Positions 1 to 10,345 are shown, counted from the stretch's first letter. The stretch: DNA of 64,000 nucleotides from Pelobates cultripes (GCA_933207985.1 OW240913.1:98243265-98307264), one strand, 5' to 3'. Made by a program: numbers and translations. Notes: a model not told the origin generated them from the sequence alone.

Positions 1-285
1 TCCTACATTGGCTTCCTATAAAATATAGAGCTCAATTTAAAATTCTGGTTCTTGCTTTCAAATCTCTACATAATGCTGCTCCCACCTATCTTTCCCCCCT
101 TATACACAAGTATGTCCCGTCTAGGCCCTTACGATCTGCTGAAGACCTCTGATGCTCGCCTTCAAGATTTCTCGAGGGCCGCACCATTACTATGGAACTC
201 GCTTCCCTCCTCTGTTAGATGCTCAACCAGTCTCCACTCCTTCAAAAAATCATTAAAAACCCACTTCTTCATAAAAAGCGTATAA
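1..285 (+). pseudogene. L2-type LINE, C-terminal end of ORF2 (fragment)
   Basis: The translation starts in mid-protein with LHWLPIKYRAQFKILVLAFK and goes on through NAAPTYLSPLI, then, in another frame, ends with SRAAPLLWNSLPSS and SLHSFKKSLKTHFF. This is the typical C-terminal tail after the reverse transcriptase of L2/CR1-group LINEs, which act at the target site in the nucleus. The two parts are in different frames with a stop near 150-155, so the copy is dead. The element continues left of the window. Only about 95 residues remain of an ORF2 that is normally near 900. The 3' UTR that follows supports the assignment. The LINE group is sure; the L2 rank within it is less so. Confidence 0.8.
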
Positions 286-540
286 ATTAAACTGTTAATA
301 GCTCCTGACTGATTCCTCTTCTGCAACTGTCACTAGTCTAATACTATCCTTACCTTTTTGTGTCATTTTACCCGACTCCCTCTAGCATGTAAGCTCTTTG
401 AGCAGGGCCCTCAACCCCTCTGTTCCTGTGTGTCCAACTTGTCTGGTTACAACTACATGTCTGTTTGTCCATCCATTGTAAAGCGCTGCGGAATTTGATG
501 ACGCTATATAAATAACATAATAATAATAATAATATAAAAG
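286..540 (+). mobile_element. L2-type LINE 3' UTR with (TAA)n tail
   Basis: Directly after the ORF2 stop comes the usual tail of vertebrate L2-like elements: the TAAGCTCTTTGAGCAGGGCC block, then GTAAAGCGCTGCGGAA and GACGCTATATAAATAA, ending in an ATAATAATAAT microsatellite around 515-535. Such short tandem tails are the target-primed reverse transcription signature of this clade, which lacks poly(A). Confidence 0.8.
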
Positions 541-1079
541 ATTTTTGTTTCATCCCAACATGGTAATGCTTTTTCTGTTCATATATGTTAATTTCTGCTC
601 ATTTTTGTGATTCAGGGGACTGTTTTTGTTTTTTTAATGTATTGTAATTTGCAAATGTAAATTCTGATATCATATAGGGAAAAAAAAACATGTGTGAATG
701 CCCTTATTAAAAATTATATTAGTTTTATTTACAGTGTTTTTATAGAGTGCATACAGTTACTTACTTACGTGTTGGTCCATGTAAAGAAATATACTTACTG
801 AGTGTAACATCTCAAAAAAATCTTGTTTTGCAATTCTAGTTTTATTTAACACAAAATTTAAAAAAATGTATGTTCATACAAGGTTTTAAACCATGCTGCC
901 AGGATTTAAAAAACAAACAAAAACAAACACTAGGCTATGAGTAAACTTACATAGATGTCAATGAGCGAGAGCAAATTCTTTAATTTAGATTTCTTTAATG
1001 CATTTGAACAAGATAGCCATCTCCTGATTATATAAATCTTCATGTACAGATATTTTGTCATGTTCATTGCTCTCTAAGG
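541..1079. other. AT-rich stretch without recognised features
   Basis: Low-complexity AT-rich sequence with A and T runs. No coding frame, RNA gene or terminal repeats were recognised. Confidence 0.4.
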
Positions 1080-1213
1080 CAGTGGTTCCCAAGCAAGTCC
1101 TCATGACCCACCAACAGTCTAGGTGTTGTCAGTATCTACTTTGGAATAGAAAAAAGTGAAGTACAGAAATCCTAGATTTTTGGTGGGCCATGAGGACTGG
1201 TTTAAAACCACAG
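1080..1213. mobile_element. hAT-type MITE, 134 bp
   Basis: The element starts CAGTGGTTCCCAA and ends AAAACCACAG, close to inverted copies of each other, with larger inverted blocks inside (AGTCCTCATGACCCACCA against TGGTGGGCCATGAGGACT). It is flanked by an imperfect 8-bp target duplication, CTCTAAGG on the left and CTCTAAGA on the right. CAG-start TIRs with 8-bp duplications fit the hAT superfamily. There is no coding capacity. Confidence 0.65.
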
Positions 1214-1285
1214 CTCTAAGATATTGGAGATGACATCTGTGACTAATTTGGCATGTTTCTATTATTATTATTATTATTGAATCTT

Positions 1286-1601
1286 AATCATCTGAGCCTA
1301 TTGAAAATGTTGCTCTCCTTTGTTATCCTTCCTCTGATCATTTTCTCCCACTTATTTGAAGCAGAAGTTGGATAATGATCTTCCACCAGTTCCCTCAGCA
1401 AGCCCGTTTTCCTTTTTAACTGCCTACCGTAATAATATATTTGTTTTTCACTGTTGATAATTTCCTTGGGATTGCTTTCAATGCACACACTGTCCCCAAC
1501 TTTAACATATGCAGATTTTTTAGAAGCATTGACTCTCTACTTATAAAAGAAATTCCAAAAAAGTGGATCACTTTTAAGTGACCGCTATGGCCCTTATCCA
1601 T
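1286..1601 (-). pseudogene. Unidentified retroelement-like reading-frame remnant
   Basis: On the minus strand one frame reads through NASKKSAYVKVGDSVCIES, then KEIINSEKQIYYYGRQ, and ends KESNIFNRLR with a stop near 1288. The KVGDSVCI phrase and the spacing recall the C-terminal tail of retrotransposon integrases, but no catalytic motif is present and I cannot name the family. It could equally be a chance frame. There is no start codon context or splice evidence. Confidence 0.25.
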
Positions 1602-1994
1602 ACTAATCAGTCTTTTTCGTTAAGACAAGTGCCTCATTACCAAAAACAGAAAAGAGAAAGACATATAGTGTAATTTTGTTAAGAGCTCTAATAGTGAAGA
1701 AATAGTAGGTATCCTCCTCACACATAAGAGAACTTTTCAAGACTTTCAAGACATTCCCCAAATTATATAAGCATCCACATCACTCTTCATCTAATCATTA
1801 TTTTTTTTTCAAACAATATTTGTAAGAGTCACTGCATATGCCCAGTCTCACTTCACAGCTTAAAATATAGAGACATGTTTTCCTCAGGAATTTCAAAGTC
1901 CTTGGCCAGCAGTCCATATAGGATAGTCACATAATGTGTTCCACCCTAGCCTGGGTTTCCTCAGATGTGAAGTTCTTGCTTACAATATCTCATA
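1602..1994. other. No recognised features
   Basis: AT-rich sequence with a T9 run near 1800. No open frame, repeat or RNA gene could be supported. Confidence 0.35.
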
Positions 1995-2280
1995 TGGCTC
2001 ATTTCCACTGAGCAGATCAGTTTGGGTTGGTTCGGTACCATACGCTATTTTGAGTGTTTCCATTATGAAAGTGGCCCATACAACCAAACCAAACCGCACC
2101 ATTCATGGTCCCCCTTCAGATGTAGGGCCATAGGAAATTGTATGGTATGGTTAGGGCGGAGCTACTGGCGTCACACGATACATTCCACTGATTGGTGGAC
2201 AGAAAAACATCAGTGCTCACGTCAAAGGCAAGCGCGAAACAAACACCACGTCGCCGTTTAGTCCAGATAATAGGAGAAGG

Positions 2281-2949
2281 ATGCCTGCAAACAACAGCAG
2301 GGTCTGGTCGGCTCAGGAACTATCCACTTTGCTAACTATAATTGGCGATAGCGTTATTCAGAGTGAGCTTGATGGATCAGTGAGAAATGAAAAGGTGTAT
2401 AAAGATATTTCTCAGCAGATGGCAGCTGAGGGATTAGAACAGACATCGGGTCAGTGTAGGGCAAAGCTTAAAAAGCTGAAAGGCCAATATAAAAAAAATT
2501 AAGTATGCCAACAGCCGTAGTGGAAACAGTCGAAGTACTTGGAAGTGGTACGACGCCATGGATGATATTTACAGTCATCGGCCGGCAAACCAAGGTAGGG
2601 AGGGAAGTCTGGACTCTGCATATGCACTTCTCGAATCCATGATAGAACCCGTTGGTAAGGTTTTTTCCTACTTGGCATTGGCTTTCGCTCTCCTAACCAT
2701 TTATAAATTCACTGCACAAAACCATTAACTATTTGCACAAAAAACACATTTTATTTGTACAGTGGACTGAACTATTGATCTGTGCATTTTCAGATACAGT
2801 TGATGGACTCTCCAATGATACCTCAACCTTTTCTTATGTTTCTGACGATGGTCCATCAACATCGTTCAGCAGCACCAGTACGATGACGTCAACACCGACC
2901 CAACCACAGACCCAACCACAGTGTATGCCCAATGCATCCCCGGCACACT
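2281..2949 (+). pseudogene. Harbinger Myb/SANT-like DNA-binding protein (two exons, frameshifted)
   Basis: The protein opens MPANNSRVWSAQELSTLL and continues through an RNEKVYKDISQQMA helix to TSGQCRAKLKKLKGQYKK, the tri-helical Myb/SANT-like fold used by Harbinger elements to bind transposon ends and import the transposase. A one-base change in an A run near 2490-2497 breaks the frame; the true frame continues with YANSRSGNSRSTWKWYDAM. A donor (GTTG|GTAAGG at 2655) and an acceptor (TTTTCAG ending 2793) join MIEPV to DTVDGLSNDTSTFSYV in frame, so an intron of about 139 bp is well supported. The second exon is Ser/Thr/Gln/Pro-rich and ends at CACTG|GTAAGA near 2949, probably another donor. The frameshift makes this copy non-functional. 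Confidence 0.7.
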
Positions 2950-3130
2950 GGTAAGATATGTGAACTCACTCAAAATGCTTCTATATAGTTTGTTTGTGTG
3001 CAACACGTATGTTGTTAAATACATAATGTATATCCTTCCCATCTTATATTAGATTTTTTACATATTCAGTATTATTTTTATTTTTTAATACGTGTAGAAC
3101 TACATGACAAATGGCATAAAGTTGCTTACC

Positions 3131-3333
3131 CTGTAGCGCTGCCGTCTTTGTCTTTGCCGCACAAAAGTGTACTTCTCCTCTCGGCTCAAGACCCAAGTCA
3201 TACGTTTTCTTCTCTTTTCTGCTGTGTTTCTCTTCGCCGCTTGCAACCTTCTCTCATAAAGTGCGGCATTTATTTTAATTTCAAAGAACCAAAAGCCAAA
3301 TAGAGCAAAGACGAGCTGCTGGATGACCTCCAT
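3131..3333 (-). pseudogene. Harbinger transposase, N-terminal exon only
   Basis: The minus-strand frame starts MEVIQQLVFALFGFWFFEI, continues with YERRLQAAKRNTAEKRRKR and is rich in Arg/Lys and Gln (RQRQRRQR). This basic N-terminus resembles HARBI1-type transposases. The exon ends at a good donor, CTACAGG|GTAAGC, near 3131. No downstream exon with the DDE domain lies between here and the convergent Myb gene, so the transposase is lost. The family call rests on composition plus the Myb partner and is moderately sure. Confidence 0.5.
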
Positions 3334-3446
3334 TATTGTTATTTGTAATTGTAATTCTAGTACCAGGGCCCTCTCTTCGTTAGTTCAGCACTGTTTACTT
3401 TATTTTATTTTCACAAAAGTGCCTGTTACATAGCATTTTTTTGTAT

Positions 3447-4330
3447 GTGTGGCGGACCTGGTACAATTTCCTGGGATTGCCCGAACCGATATTGGAATTT
3501 ACCGATCAGAGCTGTATGCCCCCGTTTGGGAACCGAACAGAGCATGTGTGGTCCCCCTCATTATTGACTTAGAACACTGACCACCCATGGCTGTTAACCG
3601 CAATTAAAGGATTAACTTGAGTGCTTTCCCTGGGTGGCTGCCATTCATATAACCGAACGCACGTTGTACAGTGCATGGTGGCTATTCTGTCTCCCGAACA
3701 CAGGCAGCAGTGTGGAACTCTTGTAGAACACGTCATCGTACGTGTGGAACTCTTGTCGGCTATACGTTTTCATGAATCCCGGTGAAGATGGTACTGCTGC
3801 CTGTTCACTTTCCCGACCAGCTACACGAAGCACATTCAGGAGATAGTAAATACCAGCTGGGGGGAGCACTCACTGCTAAAGAGCCAGGTGGAGCGTTTGT
3901 CGGTGTTCATGCAGGAATCCCCAAACAAAGATGCCGGTTGCCTTGTATTCTCTGGAACTATTTTGGGGCATCAACTTCTCAGCAAATTGATCTGAGTGCT
4001 TATTGGATATGTTTTGTGCTCTGACCCAGGCTATTCGGGAGTGTAAGACTTGTAAGGTTCCCATCATATTTTCGTATGTTTTTGGGGTGTTTTAAAATAT
4101 TATACATTATTTCCTGGATTGAGAGATAATTGAGTTATCTGATTTAGAGCTCAATTATCTCTCAGACCCAGAGGCTGTAAAAGCCCCTGTAAAGTTGCTG
4201 TGAAGACCGCATGCTAGGGGTCCATGTATAAAAGGCAGCGTGTGTACAAATAAAAATTAGTTGACTCCCAGAACTGTGTGTCGTCCAGTTACAGGGGGAA
4301 TGGGCTATGTTCACTAAACAGCGCTACCCT
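3447..4330 (+). mobile_element. LTR-like block (possible solo LTR), approximate ends
   Basis: The block begins TGTGGCGGACCTGG, much like the TGTGGCAAACC start of the gypsy LTR at 23.4-23.9 kb. Near its 3' side are a TATA-like ATGTATAAAAGGC (about 4225) and AATAAAAATTAG (about 4248), in the order expected for U3-R. A 15-bp-arm hairpin lies between them and the left end. No internal retrotransposon genes adjoin. No convincing target duplication was found, and the 3' boundary (TTACA near 4292 or CTTTCA near 4330) is open. Confidence 0.4.
4120..4164. repeat. Perfect 15-bp inverted repeat (hairpin)
   Basis: Arms TGAGAGATAATTGAG (4120-4134) and its exact reverse complement (4150-4164) enclose a 15-nt loop. 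It lies inside the LTR-like block, upstream of the TATA-like motif. Confidence 0.8.
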
Positions 4331-4439
4331 TTCAGCTCCAGAGTATTCCAGTCTATTATTTAGACTTGTCAACACTATAGTCAGGTGAAGAAGATTTTAA
4401 CTGAGGAAAATGCAGATCTGATTATGTAGTTGTCCTAGA
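4331..4439. other. No recognised features
   Basis: Short AT-rich spacer between the LTR-like block and the Penelope-derived inverted repeat. Confidence 0.3.
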
Positions 4440-5365
4440 TACAAGCAAAACCCAGATGGCATACGGCTGCATAATCTAAAAAATAAAATAAAAATAGAAC
4501 ACATTGCAATACAATTTAGATAGGTAATATGTGCTGTATAAAGATGCACTCACAAGATATAGATATATAATACACTCAAGGGTGCCTCCCCTGATGTAAT
4601 TCGGGGCTGAAAATCTCCCTCTGCTGCCCGCAGATCGAATACTTGCTGTTCTGCTAACATCAGTGTTAAATCTTGTATTATCTTTGGCGACCACTAGAGG
4701 CCGCACATCACTTCAGTGAACTTTGTGGCATGTATATAGCTGTTTTGATCTCTGCAGCTCACATCACTCATCTAATGGAACGCGGAAGTGTCTAATGGAA
4801 CGCACTTTTGGTTCCGGTTTTCGGCAGATTTCTAATTACCAGCCGATATATGGGAGATGATTTCTTTGAAGATCTACAGGTGATCCAGTGCAAGAAGGGA
4901 ACCAATAGGACCACGGATTGGAAACAACGCCCACTGAACCACCAATAAACTCAGGGATTAACCCTATTTAAAGGGACTCTGGGCAGGGAATTGTTAGGCT
5001 GCTATTTCTGTACAAGTATTTGTAATTGCTTTGATTTTATGGTCTCTGAGGAAGTTCCAAGTGTGGGATGAAATGCGTAAGACCACAACTACTGCTGTTT
5101 TATCATTTTATTGGAGTTATAATAAAGCCGCTATTTTATACTACCATCCGAAGTCCTGATTTCCTGAGATTCTGCTGGCTGCAGAGGGAGATTTTCAGCC
5201 CCCAAATTACATCGGGGGATGCACCCTTGAGCGCATTATACATCTACTTCTTGTGAGTGCACCTTTATATAGCGCATATTACCTGTTCAAATTGTATTGC
5301 ACTATGTTCTGTTTATGTTTTTTTAGATTTTGCAGCTGTATCCCATCTGTGTTTTGCCTGTATCT
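4440..5365. mobile_element. Penelope-like element LTR remnant with inverted arms
   Basis: The left segment (about 4440-4635) is a diverged reverse complement of the right segment (about 5185-5365); matched blocks include AGAGGGAGATTTTCAGCCCC, CACCCTTGAG and CTTGTGAGTGCA. Between the arms is a plus-strand YTGANRAA-hairpin-GAAATGCGT module (5046-5078) followed by ATTGGAGTTATAATAAAG. This layout matches the pLTR units of the coding PLE at 24.8-30.5 kb. No RT or GIY-YIG coding is left here, so it is a non-autonomous or deleted copy. Confidence 0.6.
5046..5078 (+). other. PLE hairpin module 1 (hammerhead-like)
   Basis: CTGAGGAA, stem GTTCC/GGGAT with loop AAGTGT, then GAAATGCGT. The stem uses two G-U pairs. 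It is one of nine such modules in the window. Confidence 0.5.
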
Positions 5366-5929
5366 TGGTTTAAAAGATGACTACCTGGGAAGTGATCCTT
5401 GGGAGGCTGCTCACCTGATTTATCTGAGAAGTATTTTATATACTTACTTTGCACTATTCACACGTGATTGTGGTGATAGTATTGTTTTTGTCTTATATGT
5501 AGTTGTCCTACCTGTATGGTTAGTTTATGTAAAGATTGACATAGTTTCTGAAAGACTGGTTGCTTTGTGTCTGCATCTCCCTGAATGTCCTACTGTTTTC
5601 TCCCCATCCAAAGGGTTGTTTTTTCCTCTCTCTCACTCACACTGTGCCTTTTATGACCATCCTTTTTCCTTCTCTAACTTTCATGAATATCACTCTCCAT
5701 TCTCCCCTCTTCATGCACCATTCATTTATCAGAACACATTAACAAAATACTATCAGTTCTACTCACCCACTCACCCATCACAACCCCAAATTTCACCCTC
5801 CCTGTGTAACTCTCCACAGTCCCCACCTGCGACTCCTCATTCTGATACTCATACTCCATCGAGTGATTTATGCACCTCTGTTTTAATATACATACCCAGG
5901 GTCAAATAACTGGGCAAATGCACACAGTA
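5366..5929. other. Pyrimidine-rich stretch, no clear gene
   Basis: A long open frame (5253-5909, plus) crosses this stretch, but its composition is driven by C/T-rich sequence and shows no recognisable domain; part of it lies in the PLE arm. I regard it as fortuitous. Confidence 0.35.
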
Positions 5930-6064
5930 ATGGAGGGACAGTATAACACACCTGTTCAGCATTACTCTGCTCCACACTCAACAGGGGAAGAGGAGGGGCA
6001 ACAACTTTATTGTACCATGGATAGGAACACTATTGAGAGTATCTTATGATTATATCTCAACAAC
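5930..6064 (-). mobile_element. Candidate LTR of the Ty1/copia element, left copy
   Basis: This segment aligns with 16030-16148 at roughly three quarters identity by eye; shared blocks include CAACA..TTATT, GAACACT.TTGAGA and ATAT(C)TCAACAAC. Read on the minus strand both would start TGTTGA..ATA, a usual copia LTR start. The two copies bracket minus-strand copia coding sequence, as LTRs should. The outer limits could not be fixed and no target duplication was found. Confidence 0.35.
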
Positions 6065-6137
6065 TGCACTTGATCTCACATGTATATATATCTATATTTT
6101 TTTATTTTTTTAAAATGTTTATATTTTTTAAAGAAAC

Positions 6138-6443
6138 TCACATGCCAAACAAAAAATTCAAGAACTCTTCCAACTTGTACTTTGTTGCAGACTTGGTCAG
6201 GATATTTGCTATCATCCTATTGGTTGAGCAGTAATCAAGAACCATGGCTGCCACCTTCATTGATAACTGATTGGATGAAGTGGTATTTGATATCAATATC
6301 TTTACATCTTTGATGCCAAACTTGATTTCAAGAGTCATTGCTCCCAGATGGTCCCCAACTTGTACTGGTTCATACTGGTTTAAACTGCCCATTCCACTGA
6401 GAGATTTTTTCATATATAAACTGTCCTGTGTATTCAAAGCCAT
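6138..6443 (-). pseudogene. Ty1/copia RNase H C-terminal end
   Basis: The minus-strand frame contains VGDHLGAMTLEIKFGIKDVK and VLDYCSTNRMIANILTKSA, matching the last part of copia-type RNase H (the DNQGA box, the K-H/V-D/K-I segment, and the near-invariant NxMIADxLTK tail). RNase H degrades the RNA template during reverse transcription. About 100 residues survive. It lies 1.7 kb from the rest of the RT-RNase H remnant at 8195-8880; a Tc1 copy and TG-rich DNA sit between them. Confidence 0.65.
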
Positions 6444-6689
6444 GATCGGACTGGGAAAAAGAATTCAGCCTGAGCATTTTAAAGCTGAACAGCCCAGTAA
6501 GAGGGGGGTAGGGACAGATGACAGATTAGCAATGACAGGCACTCCCCCTCATTTCAAGCATAGAACCTTGCTGGAGAATTCTCACATGGGAACATTGCCC
6601 TATGTTTGTATTACACAGCACAGCTCTTGGTTTGCTGGTGACTTATGTCTGGTGTCCATATAATAGGGATACCAGAGGTCAAAAGCAGG
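6444..6689. other. No recognised features
   Basis: Open frames here have no recognisable domain. Confidence 0.3.
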
Positions 6690-7215
6690 ACATGGTTAGT
6701 AAAGGGTGTTGTGCGCATATGTGGGGAGACTGTCTGTGGTGCTGTGCATGGTTGGGGGCTGATTGTGTAATTGCGTGTGGTATACTATGTGTGGCTAGGG
6801 ATTATATGCATGTGTGACTGTCTAGCAGTTGTATATTGTGGGTGTATCTAGGGGCTCTAGAGGGTGTGTACAGAGACTGCAATGTGTGTGTTTATTAATA
6901 GGGGCTGTAGTTTGTGTGTACAAGGTATAGTGTGTATGTATAAGGGCTGTAGTGTGTGTGTGGCTAAGAGCTGTAGAAAGTGTTTGTGTGTCTAGAGTGT
7001 GTAGTATATGTATTTGTCAATGGGGTCTAGTATGTGTTTAGAGTTTGTGTACATCTAGGGCTGTAGTGTATACTTGTATCTATTGTGTTTGTAAATTGAC
7101 TATAGTGCATGTGTATGGGGCTTCAGTGTGTTTGCATTGGGGATGTTTTTGTTTGTGTGTGGGTGTGTGTGCAGGGGGCTTTAGTGTGTATATACATTTT
7201 GTGTTGTGTGGGAGC
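6690..7215. repeat. TG-rich degenerate minisatellite
   Basis: The stretch is dominated by GTGTGTG and by loosely repeated GGGCTGTAGTGTGTGTG-like units. It resembles the TG-rich blocks at 12960-13250 and 56580-56930. The frames across it are cysteine/valine-rich artefacts of TGT/GTG repetition. Confidence 0.7.
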
Positions 7216-7269
7216 ATATGGGTTCAGGGTGCAGGGTCTCAGCCCTTAGCTATCATGGCCCACCAGGCC

Positions 7270-8190
7270 TTGTCACAGCTAACACTTAAAATACCTGAAT
7301 AAGTCAAGAGAATGGTCCATAAAGTTAAGAGAAGAGATCATAACCCTTCACAAACAAGGAACAGGATATAAAAAGATAGCAAAGGCACTGAATGTTCCCA
7401 GAGACACCGTTGAAAGCATAGTTTGCAAGTTCAAAGTTGGAGGAACAATGCTTATAATACCTGGACAAGGAAAAAAAGGAAGCTATTAGTGGCTGCAATG
7501 AGAATTCTGAGAAGGCAGGTTGGGAAAAACTCTTAAGTGGCTGCAAAATATGTGCAGCAAGATTTGGTGGCAACGGGCATTGAGGTTTCAGTGAGCACAG
7601 TAAGGCACACACTAAACGCAGAAGGTTTCCATGCCAGAGCTCCAAGACTTACACCAATACTAAACCAAAAGCACAAAAAAAGTCAGCTCCACTATGCTCA
7701 AAATCATATAAATAAGCGCAGAAGTTTGGGGGTTCTGTTGTATGGAGCAATGAAACGAAACTGGAACTTTTCGCTCCAGTCTATCATGTCTAGAGGAAGA
7801 CATATGAAGCATATGCTGAAAAAAACACTCTGCCTACAGTTAAGCATGGTGGTGGCTGGGTGATGCTCTGGAGCTGCTTTGCAGTGTGTGTCAGGCAAAA
7901 TGGATTCATTGAAGAGTCAGGAAATCCTAGACGTCATGCTCTGTGAGGAAGCTGAAATTGAGTGTCATTGGACTTTCCAACAAGACCATGATCCCTAGCA
8001 TACCTCAAATTCCACCAAGGCTAGGTTTCAAAAGAAGTCCTGGAACATTTTACAATGGCCATCACAGTCACCTGACTTGAACTCCATAGAAAATATCTGG
8101 TGGAATTTGAAGAAGGTGATTGCAACACGCAAACTTAAGAATATTGAGTCACTGCTCATGAGAAATGGACTAAGTTTCCTCGTGAACACT
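7270..8190 (+). pseudogene. Tc1-like transposase remnant (copy 1)
   Basis: Read through several frame changes, the translation shows a Tc1-type transposase: KLREEIITLHKQGTGYKKIA and VPRDTVESIVCKFK (paired-like DNA-binding helices), VSVSTVRHTLNAEGFHAR, then the catalytic core VVWSNETKLELF, FQQDHDP-HTSNS and PDLNSIENIWWNLKK. Such enzymes cut and paste DNA into TA sites. The first catalytic Asp codon is AAT (Asn) at 7749-7751, and there are stops and frameshifts, so it is dead. It interrupts the minus-strand copia RNase H. Terminal inverted repeats were not resolved. Confidence 0.8.
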
Positions 8191-8194
8191 CACA

Positions 8195-8880
8195 GAACCT
8201 AGTATCTGGCTATGCATCTCATTTGCAGTAGGTCATAACAACAAAAGGGTGCTCTACTTAGTACTGAGGGTTCTTGCCATGAATAATTTTAAGACTGGGG
8301 AAGTCATTATAAATTGCATTTTCACTTGAATTTAGAGATGCAATCAATGGACTGTTCTCTGTTAGACTAATGGGGTATCCAGTAATGCTCCTTCTATCAT
8401 TCACATCAGAGGCCCAATCAGCATCACTGTATGCTTCTAGTTGAAGGTCTTGATTATATTTCTTCTAACATAACCCATATATTATATATTATGCATGCTT
8501 CAAGTATCTATTCACTTGCTTAGCTAGGACCAAATGTTGTTAGTTGGTTTTGACAAACATTGTGAAAGATTATTGATTAGCCAGCTTAAACCCTGCCTTT
8601 TGCATGTCATGTATAGAAAGCTGGCTTTTATTTCTCTATACTTTTTTGTATCCCTAAGATTTTTTGACCATCATGGTATAGTCTTTGTTCACATGGTGTT
8701 GATCTTATAATCTGTCATACTGAACTGTTGTAGAATCTTTGATATGTACATCTTTTGGTTCACCTTTACTAGACCATCACTTTGTTTGAAGTCATAGCCT
8801 AGGGAATGTTTGATTCTTCCAAGGTTTTTTATTTTGAATTTAGCTGTAAGCATTTAAACAAAGTGATGGTTTTAAAAAAA
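8195..8880 (-). pseudogene. Ty1/copia reverse transcriptase C-terminus and RNase H start
   Basis: On the minus strand one reads GRIKHSLGYDFKQSDGLVKV, VNQKMYISKILQQFSM, KYREIKASFLYMTCKRQG, LSWLINNLSQCLSKPTN and then, after frame changes, AYSDADWASDVNDRRSITGY. These are the standard copia landmarks from the RT thumb to the RNase H DADWA motif (first catalytic Asp of RNase H). Many stops interrupt it. The RT palm with its catalytic Asp pair is missing, displaced by the LINEs inserted on the right. Together with 6138-6443 and 14300-15960 it makes one minus-strand element. Confidence 0.7.
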
Positions 8881-8896
8881 AGAGGGAGCACCGAGT

Positions 8897-10345
8897 TACA
8901 TAGAAACATAGAATGTGACAGCAGATAATAGCCATTCGGCCCATCTAGTCTGCCCAATTTTCTAAATACTTTCATTAGTCCCTGGCCTTATCTTATAGTT
9001 AAGATAGCCGTATGCCTATCCCACGCATGCTTAAACACCTTTACTGTGTTAACCTCTACCACTTCAGCTGGAAGGCTATTGCATGCATCCACTACCCTCT
9101 CAGTAAAGTAATACTTTCTGATATTATTTTTAAACCTTTGCCCCTCTAATTTAAGACTATGAACTCTTGTTGTGGTAGTTTTTTCTCCTTTTAAATATAG
9201 TCTCCTGCTTTACTGTGTTGATTCCCTTTATGTATTTAAATGTTTCTATCTATCATATCCCCCCTGTCTCGTCTTTCCTCCAAGCTATACATGTTAAGTT
9301 CCTTTATCCTTTCCTTGTAAATTTTATCCTGCAATTCATGAACCAGTTTAGAAGCCCTTCTCTGAACTCTCTCCAAAGTATCAATATCCTTCTGGAGATA
9401 CGGTCTCCAGTACTGCATACAATACTCCAAGTGAGGTCTCACCAGTGTTCTGTACAATGCATGAGCACTTCCCTCTTTCTACTGCTAATACCTCTCCCTA
9501 TACAACCAAGCATTCTGCTAGCATTTCCTGCTGCTCTATTACATTGTCTGCCTACCTTTAAGTCTTCAGAAATAATCACCCCTAAATCCCTTTCCTCAGA
9601 TGTTGAGGTTAGGACTCTATCAAATATTCTGTACTCTGCCCTTGGTTTTTTACGTTCAAGATGCATTATCTTGCACTTATCCACATTAGATGTCAGTTGC
9701 CACAACTCTGACCATTTTTCTAGTTTACCTAAATCATTTGCCATTTGGCTTATCCCTCCTGGAACATCAACCCTGTTACATATCTTAGTATCATCAGCAA
9801 AAAGACATACCTTACCATCAAGACCTTCTGCAATATCATTAATAAAAATATTAAAAAGAATGGGTCCAAGTTCAGATCCCTGAGGCACCCCACTGGTGAC
9901 AAGCCCATGCTTTAAATATACTCCATTGACTACAACCCTTTAACATGGTTTCCATTACTTTCCCCACTACTGAAGTAAGGCTTGCCTATAGTTGCTTGAC
10001 TCCTCCCAACTACCTTTCTTGTGAATGGGCACACCATTCACTAACTTCCAATCCTCTGGGTCTACTTCTGTTAACAATGATTGGTTAAGTAAATGTTTTT
10101 CTAGTACACCACTAAGCTCTTTTAATAACTTTGAGTGTATTCCATCAGTCTTTACTTTTGACAGTTGAAATAGAACCTCTTCCTCTGTAAACTCACATGT
10201 AACAAATGTCTCATTTGTCCTTTTTCCTAACTGAGGCCCCTTTCCTTCATTTTCATCTGTAAATACTGAACAAAAATATTAATTGAGGCAGTCAGCTAGA
10301 CCTTTATCCTCTTCTATATACGTTCTGTCTATTGTTTTTAGTCTA
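8897..10345 (-). mobile_element. CR1 LINE, 3' part
   Basis: The left edge starts TTACATAGAAACATAGAATG, the amphibian CR1-type 3' UTR read from its end, and coding sequence of the RT follows on the minus strand. The upstream part (about 10000-10345) still encodes KTIDRTYIEEDKGLADCLN and FTDENEGKGPQLGKR. A deletion near 9890-9990 has removed part of the fingers/palm. It is inserted in the minus-strand copia element in the same orientation. Confidence 0.8.
9239..9888 (-). pseudogene. CR1 reverse transcriptase, palm to C-terminus
   Basis: The frame starts at PQGSELGPILFNIFINDIAE, followed by CLFADDTKICNRVD, where FADD is the RT active site, then DLGKLEKWSELWQL and SEERDLGVIISEDLKVG. After a frame change near 9440-9457 it continues [37 protein letters not shown] and [12 protein letters not shown]. 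The order and wording are those of CR1 ORF2, a target-primed reverse transcriptase. It lacks the N-terminal APE endonuclease and has at least one frameshift. Confidence 0.85.

Larger units (their letters stand above)
1995..3440. mobile_element. PIF/Harbinger-like DNA transposon, internally deleted
   Basis: The left end has the TTTCCACTGAGCAGATC and GGTTCGGTACCATACG blocks common in vertebrate Harbinger-type elements, followed by a second inverted-looking CCATACAACCAAACCAAACC block. Inside are the two genes expected of this superfamily: a Myb/SANT-like DNA-binding protein on the plus strand and the first exon of a transposase on the minus strand, pointing at each other. Only about 150 bp lie between them, so the DDE catalytic exons are deleted. 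The right terminus was not found; it may be cut off by the LTR-like block at about 3447. Boundaries are approximate. Confidence 0.65.

Noticed and set aside
5253..5909. 218-codon open frame, plus strand
   Set aside because: It runs through a PLE arm and a pyrimidine-rich stretch, shows no domain and has Ser/Pro/His bias from composition.
9215..9883. 222-codon open frame, plus strand
   Set aside because: It is the antisense of the CR1 reverse transcriptase, which is clearly the real coding strand.
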